From positions 1-25,440 of the forward strand of contig PNNU01000005.1 of assembly GCA_013824385.1 (NCBI GenBank): DNA of 25,440 nucleotides, given 5' to 3'. The stretch is from Anaerolinea sp. Its GTDB lineage: Bacteria; Chloroflexota; Anaerolineae; Anaerolineales; Anaerolineaceae. Shown here one piece after another: positions 14,827-20,621 of this stretch (within the stretch, counting starts at the first letter, position 1; every line of letters starts with the position of its first letter). The translations under genes were made by a program, and so were the position numbers. The notes under the pieces are model-generated. The model did no database searches. It was given only the letters and a program-made list of their open reading frames with translations, and was not told the origin of the DNA.

Positions 14827-15503
14827 AAACTATCTGCAAAACCAAAGGATCAAATACTGCTTTTATCTTTTTAGATGTAGAGCCAGAGTACCATGATATT
14901 ATGCGCAATCTATACTATAACCCCGTTGAAGAAGGGTTTGCCAAGGTGTATCCTTCGGATACGCCAAATCTTGACCGCATTTATCTTAACTTTGAGCGTT
15001 ACGCCAAAGAGATGGTATTCCAAACTGCACGGATTCATCCTGTCGAATGGGATAAATCGTTGTCCGCATTTCTACAAATCATCGAAGATTCAAGTATTGA
15101 CTGGTGGCTTACAGGTAGTGCCGCCCTCGCTGTACGTGGGCTCGATGTTGTCCCTGGTGACTTGGATTTAGTGGTTGATGATACAAGTGCTTCCAAACTA
15201 GGCGAACTGTTATCGGATTATATTATTGAACCATTGCAACCCTCGCCAGGATGGATATGGAACTGGTTTGGACGAGCCTTTCTCTATGCCCGGTTGGAAT
15301 GGGTAGGCGGAGTAAATGAAAGTGCTGACAGTTCACAAGTTAGCGATTTTGGTCCGACCGCTGCCAAAAGGCTCGAAGTTGTAAATTGGCATGGAAAAGA
15401 CCTACGAGTTCCGCCGCTTGATTTACAACTTGAAGTGAGCAAGCGACGCGGGCTGGTAGAGCGAGCAGAGAAAATAAGCAGGTTTTTGCTCAATGGGAAA
15501 TAG
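14823..15503 (+). CDS. Nucleotidyltransferase-fold protein, coupled to zinc-ribbon partner
   Basis: A 226-residue protein whose centre carries the nucleotidyltransferase active site: Gly98-Ser99 in 'WWLTGSAALAVRGLDVVPGDLDLVVDD', then Asp113 and Asp115 as the D-x-D metal ligands. The third acidic residue is not certain. The N-terminal 75 residues form an extra domain I do not recognise, and residues 165-226 are helical and basic ('DLQLEVSKRRGLVERAEKISRFLL'). It could modify RNA, protein or a small molecule; resistance-type or toxin-like roles are both possible. It is translationally coupled to the 66-residue zinc protein, and an attC-like GCTAACAAAGCG lies 22 nt after its stop. Confidence 0.75.
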   Translation: MKTICKTKGSNTAFIFLDVEPEYHDIMRNLYYNPVEEGFAKVYPSDTPNLDRIYLNFERYAKEMVFQTARIHPVEWDKSLSAFLQIIEDSSIDWWLTGSAALAVRGLDVVPGDLDLVVDDTSASKLGELLSDYIIEPLQPSPGWIWNWFGRAFLYARLEWVGGVNESADSSQVSDFGPTAAKRLEVVNWHGKDLRVPPLDLQLEVSKRRGLVERAEKISRFLLNGK

Positions 15504-15522
15504 CTTCTTCAACCTGTAAGGC

Positions 15523-15540
15523 GGGCTAACAAAGCGTGCA
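15523..15540 (+). other. attC-like left arm, unpaired
   Basis: GGGCTAACAAAGCGTGCA shares GCxxAACAAAGCGxGCA-type sequence with the site at 4599 (both read CTAACAAAGCG followed by a G/T-GCA). I cannot find a matching right arm within the next 150 nt, so it is a relic at best. Confidence 0.35.
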
Positions 15541-15791
15541 TACCTTCGCTACGTATAGGCAAGTTGGATTCGCCTAATTCTCTTAATTACAACTTTACTT
15601 GTGTTGTCTAGACCACAATGAAAATTACCCGAATGATTAATATCAAATAAACTTTGTCCCCTCTTGAATTATCCAAGCGGGTAATAACATCAATCATTGA
15701 TAAATCCAATCCCATATTTTTTGTAATTATTTGATTATTCATTGGAGGATAAGGGTATACAAACAATTAATTCGGTCAATAAGCAATTAGG

Positions 15792-15820
15792 AAGTGCCTT
15801 CTTAATGAGAGGGCACTTTT
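15792..15820 (+). terminator. Rho-independent terminator, hairpin family copy F
   Basis: Left arm AAGTGCCTTCT (15792-15802), loop TAATG, right arm AGAGGGCACTT (15808-15818). The inner three pairs differ from the other copies on both sides, keeping the stem intact. Confidence 0.85.
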
Positions 15821-15838
15821 ATGTAAATATGCCATAAT
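15810..15838 (+). promoter_or_regulatory. Possible promoter fused to terminator copy F
   Basis: AGGGCA (15810-15815), 17-nt spacer, CATAAT (15833-15838). Transcription would start near 15845, leaving about 19 nt with GGAGG before ATG 15864: an excellent arrangement for the oxidoreductase gene. Confidence 0.55.
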
Positions 15839-15863
15839 TGAAGAATAATAACGGAGGTCATTG

Positions 15864-16853
15864 ATGAAAGCGATTGTCTGCCCAAAATACGGTCCGCCTG
15901 AGGTGCTGCAGCTCAGGGAGGTGGCGAAACCCACTCCGAAAAACAACGAAGTGCTGATCAAGATTCATGCGGCATCGGTATCCGCAGCGGATTGCGAGAT
16001 CAGGCGGTTTGATTTTCCGGGCTGGGTCTGGCTGCCCATCCGTTTATGGTTTGGGGTTTTTAAACCAAGGATTAAGATTCTCGGGCAGGAATTGGCCGGT
16101 GAAGTTGAGGCAGTGGGCAATGACGTCAAAGCCTTTCAGGTTGGTGATCGTGTGTTTGCGACCACCGGGGCCACGCTTGGTGCACATGCAGAATATGTTT
16201 GCTTGCGTGAAACATCCGATTTGGGTGCCATTGCGAAGATGCCTGCCAATATCAGTTACGAAGAGGCATCCACGGTGCCCTATGGTGGTGGCGAAGCTTT
16301 GAATTTTCTTCGTGAAGCTAATATCCAGGCCGGGCAAAAGGTGCTCATCATTGGCGCTGGAGGAAGTTTCGGCACTTTTGCTGTTCAACTTGCCAAACTC
16401 TCGGGGGCTGAAGTTACCACGGTGGATAGTACGATCAAAATGGAGCTGCTGCGTTCACTTGGCGCAGATCATGTGGTGGATTACACGAAGCAATCCATTA
16501 TCGAAATCGGCGGGACCTATGATGTTATTTTTGAGGTGGTGAGCAACCCTCATTTTTCAAAGCATGTGAAGCTGCTGTCGCAAAACGGATTTTATCTTAT
16601 GGCCAACCCGGGCTTCTCACAGCTTGTACAAGGTTTTTGGATTTCAAAGACAAGCAAAAGGAAGGTGGTTTATGGGGCTGGAAGTGGAACTAACAAGGAT
16701 TTGGACATGCTTAGAGAGTTGATCGAGGCAGGGAAGATTCGCCCTGTCATTGACCGGAGTTATCCGATGGAACAAATGGTGGAGGCTCACCGATTGACAG
16801 AAAGTGGCAACAAGCTCGGAAACGTGGTTGTCAGTATGGCGCATGAACAATAA
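15864..16853 (+). CDS. MDR-family NAD(P)H-dependent oxidoreductase (quinone oxidoreductase-like)
   Basis: A 329-residue medium-chain dehydrogenase/reductase. The GroES-like N-terminal domain covers about 1-125 ('PPEVLQLREVAKPTPKNNEVLIKIHAASVSAAD', 'GQELAGEVEAVGNDVKAFQVGDRVFA'). The cofactor domain has the nucleotide-binding turn GAGGSFG (164-170) and 'LGADHVVDYTKQ'. The structural and catalytic zinc cysteines of alcohol dehydrogenases are missing, which puts it with the zinc-free quinone oxidoreductase-like group that reduces quinones or enones with NAD(P)H. GGAGG (15853-15857) favours ATG 15864 over TTG 15861. Its promoter appears to be part of terminator element F. Confidence 0.9.
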   Translation: MKAIVCPKYGPPEVLQLREVAKPTPKNNEVLIKIHAASVSAADCEIRRFDFPGWVWLPIRLWFGVFKPRIKILGQELAGEVEAVGNDVKAFQVGDRVFATTGATLGAHAEYVCLRETSDLGAIAKMPANISYEEASTVPYGGGEALNFLREANIQAGQKVLIIGAGGSFGTFAVQLAKLSGAEVTTVDSTIKMELLRSLGADHVVDYTKQSIIEIGGTYDVIFEVVSNPHFSKHVKLLSQNGFYLMANPGFSQLVQGFWISKTSKRKVVYGAGSGTNKDLDMLRELIEAGKIRPVIDRSYPMEQMVEAHRLTESGNKLGNVVVSMAHEQ

Positions 16854-16870
16854 TAAAAAGTGATGTTGAG

Positions 16871-16957
16871 GTGGACGTTGTATTGCTGGGGCGTCTGGCC
16901 GGGAGTTTTGAAGCAGATGTAATGATATTTCCGGCCAACGGGCGACAATATTTTCCA
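16871..16957. repeat. Imperfect inverted repeat of about 30-bp arms
   Basis: The arm at 16871-16902 (GTGGACGTTGTATTGC...TCTGGCCGG) pairs imperfectly with 16931-16957 (CCGGCCAACGGGCGACAATA...CCAC). The inner CCGG/TTGGCCGG ends and outer GTGG/CCAC ends match best. No T-run follows. Confidence 0.45.
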
Positions 16958-16988
16958 CGGCGACCACACCTTACCTCAAAAAAAGTCG

Positions 16989-17017
16989 TTGCACAGTGTT
17001 TATCAAACTGCTATACT
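16989..17017 (+). promoter_or_regulatory. Promoter of the PilZ gene
   Basis: TTGCAC (16989-16994), 17-nt spacer, TATACT (17012-17017). It would give a leader of about 140 nt containing a 7-bp hairpin. Confidence 0.55.
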
Positions 17018-17162
17018 TTTATGAATAAAAAGATCAAGTGTGGTTTATGAGGGCGACAAATCCGCTTGATTCTAATTTTATTAATCCGTCCGTTTCGGTG
17101 AACGAGGCGGCAAGGACGATGAGTCCTTGATTATCCGTAATGTTTATAGAGAGTAATTTGAA

Positions 17163-17585
17163 TTGACCCTGCCTAAAACCGAACTGCAGAATCAAGCATC
17201 CCCCACAGGGAGTACTAATCCTTCGGTGCCGGGATCGATCAATAATCGTGAGTATGTGCGCATCTATTATCCCGTAGACTGCCCTAAAAAACACGTCCCT
17301 GAATTAACCATTCATTACCGCACCTACCAAATACTGGATATTAGTGAGGCAGGGCTCCATTTTCTTGTTCCACGTATGAATTTGCTGCCGGATGATATTA
17401 TGAAAGGCACTATAAAATTCACAGATGAGTCGGTGGTTGAGTTTTCGGGTGTCGTGGTGCGCCGCACGAAAAACGAGATTGCTTTGAAGCTGATTATCGG
17501 TATTCCATACAGCTATATTGCATCAGAACAGGTTCGCCTGCGCAATCTTGTGGCGGCGGGGGAAATTCCGTTTGTAAGAAAGTGA
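17163..17585 (+). CDS. PilZ domain protein (c-di-GMP receptor)
   Basis: A 140-residue single-domain PilZ protein. Both halves of the cyclic di-GMP site are present: R29-x3-R33 ('NREYVRIYYP') and D59-x-S61-x2-G64 ('DISEAGLHF'). It should bind c-di-GMP in the cytoplasm and relay it to surface structures, motility or transcription. The first 28 residues are a Ser/Pro/Asn-rich flexible segment. The start is TTG 17163: an in-frame stop at 17154 leaves no better choice, and AGAGAG (17148-17153) lies 9 nt upstream. A good promoter precedes it by about 145 nt. No cyclase or phosphodiesterase is in the window. Confidence 0.88.
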   Translation: MTLPKTELQNQASPTGSTNPSVPGSINNREYVRIYYPVDCPKKHVPELTIHYRTYQILDISEAGLHFLVPRMNLLPDDIMKGTIKFTDESVVEFSGVVVRRTKNEIALKLIIGIPYSYIASEQVRLRNLVAAGEIPFVRK

Positions 17586-17634
17586 TGTTTTAGAAGTATC
17601 CATTATTTTGAAACCATTTTGCAAAGAGGGTTAA

Positions 17635-18153
17635 ATGACCATAGAAAATATTGTGGTAAGAAATGAAACTGAAAAGGATTATTCGATCATAACCGACCTC
17701 ACTGCCAAAGCCTTTGAGACACTGGATGTTAGCGATCATACAGAACAGTTTGTAGTGCTGGCTTTGCGACGAGCTCAAGCGTTGACCGTTTCGCTGGTGG
17801 CAGAAGTAGATGGCAAGGTGGTGGGGCATATCGCGTTTTCGCCGGTGAAACTGTCAGACGGCACACGTGACTGGTACGGGCTTGGCCCGGTATCCGTGCT
17901 GCCGGAGCTTCAACGCATGGGGATTGGCAAGACGTTGATTATTGAAGGTTTGGCGAGGTTGAAAACGCTGGGAGCCAAGGGGTGCTGCCTGGTGGGGCAT
18001 CCGGGGTATTACGGACGGTTCGAGTTTGTGAACACGGATGATTTCACCCTGGAGGGTGTTCCTGCCGAAGCATTTTTTGCGCTCGCGTTTGATGGGAGCA
18101 TGCCAAAGGGCAAGGTCACGTTCCACGACGCGTTTCTTGCAACCGGCGAATAG
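17635..18153 (+). CDS. YhbS-like GNAT N-acetyltransferase
   Basis: A 172-residue protein of the COG3153/YhbS group. The diagnostic run 'YGLGPVSVLPELQRMGIGKTLIIEGL' contains the acetyl-CoA loop Q93-RMGIG98. It is followed by 'LVGHPGYYGRFEF', the YhbS signature. The start agrees with AGAGGG about 8 nt upstream. The substrate is unknown. It lies 49 nt after the PilZ gene and could share its promoter, since no terminator separates them. Confidence 0.9.
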   Translation: MTIENIVVRNETEKDYSIITDLTAKAFETLDVSDHTEQFVVLALRRAQALTVSLVAEVDGKVVGHIAFSPVKLSDGTRDWYGLGPVSVLPELQRMGIGKTLIIEGLARLKTLGAKGCCLVGHPGYYGRFEFVNTDDFTLEGVPAEAFFALAFDGSMPKGKVTFHDAFLATGE

Positions 18154-18192
18154 TTGATAAGGCGATCAAGGCTAAATAGAAATTTGTGAAAA

Positions 18193-18201
18193 TGGTATTA
18201 T
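18193..18201 (+). promoter_or_regulatory. Extended -10 promoter element
   Basis: TG-G-TATTAT, an extended -10 without an obvious -35, 28 nt before the YdeI gene. Confidence 0.35.
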
Positions 18202-18228
18202 GCGTTTACGGCAGGAGTTTATTAGTCT

Positions 18229-18777
18229 ATGCAAATAACCGAGATTTTATACGCAGCAAGTCAGGAGGTATGGCGAAACTGGCTTGTTGAAAACCACGCA
18301 ACGAAGAAGGAAATCTGGCTCGTTTGTAAACGCTCACAAACAGAGAAAGGTGTTATTTCTTACCTTCACGCTGTTGAAGAGGCAATCTGTTTTGGCTGGA
18401 TCGACAGTACCTCAAAAAAAATAGATGCAGAAAACACAGCGCAACGTTTTTCGCCGCGCCGTTCAAAAAGCAATTGGACTGAGTTGAATAAAGAACGGGC
18501 AAGGCGTTTGATTCAACAAGGTAGAATGACTGAAGCGGGTCTACGCGCCCTGCCTGACCTTTCGCCTGAGGCATTCCACATTTCAGAAGATATACTTGAT
18601 GCGCTTCAAGCCGATGTTCAAATATGGGAAAATTTTCAGAAGTTCCCTGTGGTCTATCAAAGAATTCGCATTGGCAATATTGAAAGCGTACGCAAGCAAC
18701 CTGAAGTTTTTCAAAAAAGGCTGCAATTGTTTTTGAAGAAAACCCGCGAGAACAATATGTATGGGGAAGTTGAGTAA
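18229..18777 (+). CDS. YdeI/OmpD-associated family protein
   Basis: A 182-residue full-length YdeI-family protein: 'WRNWLVENHATKKEIWLVCKR', 'ISYLHAVEEAICFGWIDS', 'RFSPRRSKSNWTELNKERARRLIQQGRMTEAGLRAL', and the C-terminal 'FQKFPVVYQRIRIGNIESVRKQPEVFQKRL'. Members have been linked to resistance to cationic peptides and bacteriocins in some bacteria; the mechanism is not known. AGGAG at 18213-18217 is rather far (11 nt) from the ATG. The stop TAA lies in an AGTAATG heptamer. It is the second YdeI-type protein in this window. Confidence 0.9.
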   Translation: MQITEILYAASQEVWRNWLVENHATKKEIWLVCKRSQTEKGVISYLHAVEEAICFGWIDSTSKKIDAENTAQRFSPRRSKSNWTELNKERARRLIQQGRMTEAGLRALPDLSPEAFHISEDILDALQADVQIWENFQKFPVVYQRIRIGNIESVRKQPEVFQKRLQLFLKKTRENNMYGEVE

Positions 18778-18786
18778 TGAGTAAGC
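18773..18786 (+). repeat. Heptamer pair containing the YdeI stop codon
   Basis: AGTAATG (18773-18779) and AGTAAGC (18780-18786). The TAA at 18775-18777 is the stop of the preceding gene. Confidence 0.6.
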
Positions 18787-18864
18787 TTATAAAAATGTTC
18801 ATGAGTATATAGCGTGTTGAGAGTTTATTGAGTTTCTCCACATTTATAGATAGTTTTGTATGTT

Positions 18865-18894
18865 TTGATTTCCGTGCCTCCTTTGGATTACAAT
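18865..18894 (+). promoter_or_regulatory. Promoter of the winged-helix gene
   Basis: TTGATT (18865-18870), 18-nt spacer, TACAAT (18889-18894). The leader would be about 20 nt. Confidence 0.5.
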
Positions 18895-18922
18895 TTCACT
18901 TTTAGTATATGAGTTTCTTCCA

Positions 18923-20059
18923 ATGGAAACTAAACAGGTGGTTATGATAAACAATGAAATTGCACAAAGGAGACTCTTCAACCAATGCATTTCCAAATCT
19001 GCATTTAATACTCCGGAAAAAGTGATGGAATGGTTGGTGGCAGTGCAAGCCCAGGATTATTTCGGCGCAAAATGGGCGCTTGGGTTGCGCATACAGAACG
19101 CCATAGACAACGATATCGAACAAGCTTTCACAAAAGGATCCATTCTACGAACCCATTTATTGAGACCCACCTGGCATTTTGTATCCCCTTTTGACATTCG
19201 CTGGTTGCTGGAACTAACGGCACCACATGTGCGCGCCGCAAATGCATATATGTATCGTAAGCATGGATTAGATTGCGATGTTTTTCGGCAAAGCAATGGT
19301 GTATTGGTAAAAGCATTACAGCAGGGAAATCAATTAACCCGCGATGAATTAGGGGTCGCGCTCAATGAGGCTGGTATTGCGACTGATGATGGAAATCGAT
19401 TAGCCTATCTAATGATGAACGCTGAATTGGACGGTTTGATCTGTAGCGGTCCGAGGCGAGGGAACCAATTCACTTACGTGTTGTTGGAAGAACGCGCACC
19501 GCAAGCCCGAACTCTTAAACGGGATGAGGCGCTTGCAGAACTATCCATGCGTTTTTTCATAAGTCGCGGACCTGCCACCGTGCAGGATTATGCCAAGTGG
19601 TCAGGGTTGACCATTTCTGAAGCCAGATTTGGTCTTGAATCAGTAAAATCAAACCTTCAGAATGAAGTGGTTGGTGATCAATCATACTGGTCGTCAAAAG
19701 AAATTGTGCAAAATGTAATTTCTCCAACTGCATATTTATTATCCGCTTATGATGAATATATTTCCAGCTATAAAAATCACAATGCCGTGTGTGAAAATGA
19801 ATTCCAGGTCAGGTTGAGTTCACAAGGCAATGGACTCAACAATATCATGGTTATTGATGGTCAAATCATTGGCAGTTGGAGACGCAATTTAAAAAAGAAA
19901 AGTATGGTTCTGGAAATGAATCCATTCATCCAATTGACTAAAGAAGAAAATCAGGCAGTCATTGGTGCAGCGCAAAGCTATGCTGACTTTTTTCAATTAT
20001 CTGCGGAAATCGTCCAGTCAAATTTGCATCATCAGCAAGGTATTGAATCTCGTCTTTAA
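18923..20059 (+). CDS. AlkZ/YcaQ-like winged-helix DNA glycosylase family protein (HTH_42)
   Basis: A 378-residue protein of the HTH_42 (COG3214) family, which includes AlkZ and YcaQ, DNA glycosylases that unhook bulky or crosslinked bases. 'WLVAVQAQDYFGAKWALGLR' carries Gln42-x-Gln44, the catalytic QxQ motif of AlkZ; 'LRPTWHFVSPFDIRWLLEL' and 'SRGPATVQDYAKWSGLTISEA' are further family blocks. Typical members have 350-400 residues, so it is full length. It is inferred to act on damaged DNA, though most homologues are untested. ATG 18923 has no clear ribosome binding site; ATG 18944 has AGGTGG, but too close. The stop touches a following ATG at 20059, which I do not take as a gene start. Confidence 0.85.
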   Translation: METKQVVMINNEIAQRRLFNQCISKSAFNTPEKVMEWLVAVQAQDYFGAKWALGLRIQNAIDNDIEQAFTKGSILRTHLLRPTWHFVSPFDIRWLLELTAPHVRAANAYMYRKHGLDCDVFRQSNGVLVKALQQGNQLTRDELGVALNEAGIATDDGNRLAYLMMNAELDGLICSGPRRGNQFTYVLLEERAPQARTLKRDEALAELSMRFFISRGPATVQDYAKWSGLTISEARFGLESVKSNLQNEVVGDQSYWSSKEIVQNVISPTAYLLSAYDEYISSYKNHNAVCENEFQVRLSSQGNGLNNIMVIDGQIIGSWRRNLKKKSMVLEMNPFIQLTKEENQAVIGAAQSYADFFQLSAEIVQSNLHHQQGIESRL

Positions 20060-20094
20060 TGTTTGTAGAATTTATCCATAACATGGAGAGAAAA

Positions 20095-20448
20095 ATGAAA
20101 CATATGAAAATTTTTAGGGTGGCAATAATGGTTTTATTTATAATTGGACTTGCTGCCTGTGGTCAAAAAGGGATTGGCACACAACTGAACAGCGACACAT
20201 CCGCACAAGTGTCACCCGTTGCGGACACTCCTTCGGTAGACGCGCCACTTTCCGCGACAGTGACTGTAGATGGGAATGCCCTGATCCTCGAAAAACTTCA
20301 GAATCATCACAGTATTGACAGGGTCTACGACGCCAACCATACCCGTGAAGAGTGGAATACAACTCTGGACCGCATGATCGGCTATGGAGCCAAGATCAGC
20401 GAAGAAGAAAAACAGATCATCATTGATTATTTATTGAGCAGGAAATAA
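20095..20448 (+). CDS. Lipoprotein with degenerate cytochrome c-like domain (heme motif lost)
   Basis: A 117-residue exported lipoprotein: the signal peptide ends in LAAC with Cys22 as the lipid site. After a 35-residue linker, residues 58-117 match the small cytochrome c domains typical of Chloroflexota ('DGNALILEK.....SIDRVYDANHTREEWNTTLDRMIGYGA', 'ISEEEKQIIIDYL'). Where CxxCH should stand, this protein has L68-Q-N-H71-H72, so covalent heme attachment is not possible. Met94 in DRMI remains. ATG 20095 is chosen for its GGAGAG (20085-20090); the frame is open to 20059. It may bind heme or metal non-covalently or be a structural relic. Heptamers and a terminator follow the stop. Confidence 0.8.
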   Translation: MKHMKIFRVAIMVLFIIGLAACGQKGIGTQLNSDTSAQVSPVADTPSVDAPLSATVTVDGNALILEKLQNHHSIDRVYDANHTREEWNTTLDRMIGYGAKISEEEKQIIIDYLLSRK

Positions 20449-20475
20449 GTATTCAGTAATCAGGTATTAGGAAGT
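20448..20475 (+). repeat. Tandem heptamers running into terminator copy G
   Basis: AGTATTC, AGTAATC, AGGTATT, AGGAAGT in exact register (20448-20475). The first unit begins at the last base of the stop codon, and the last overlaps the terminator's left arm. Confidence 0.85.
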
Positions 20476-20508
20476 GCTTCCAAATAACGTAGGTGAGGCG
20501 CTTTTTTT
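20472..20508 (+). terminator. Rho-independent terminator, divergent family copy G
   Basis: AAGTGCTTC (20472-20480) pairs with GAGGCGCTT (20495-20503) through a 14-nt loop, followed by T residues. It shares the AGGAAGTGC left flank with copies E and F, but has no CATAAT downstream. Confidence 0.75.
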
Positions 20509-20621
20509 ATTTAAATTCAGGGAAGCGCAATAAGGACTTTCCTCTATACCAAAAATAAACCAATAAGAAGAGGGGCCACTTTATATTAAGGACATCAAAT
20601 CCAATATTCAGGAGATTTACA

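Larger units (their letters stand above)
15504..15863. other. Intergenic region with attC-like arm and terminator/promoter element
   Basis: It holds the attC-like left arm (15523-15540), an AT-rich stretch without frames, a short heptamer run AGCAATT-AGGAAGT (15782-15795) and hairpin family copy F. No gene is supported. Confidence 0.7.
16854..17162. other. Intergenic region with inverted repeat and PilZ promoter
   Basis: It contains the imperfect dyad at 16871-16955, the promoter at 16989-17017 and a leader hairpin CAAGGAC/GTCCTTG (17111-17129). No gene is supported; the only leader frame (17021-17050) has nine codons. Confidence 0.65.

Noticed and set aside
17018..17162. Riboswitch in the PilZ leader
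   Set aside because: Only a 7-bp hairpin is visible; the conserved bases of GEMM-type c-di-GMP riboswitches are not present.
20059..20094. Upstream extension of the cytochrome-like lipoprotein from ATG 20059
   Set aside because: It would put 12 extra residues before the signal peptide and has no ribosome binding site; ATG 20095 has GGAGAG.
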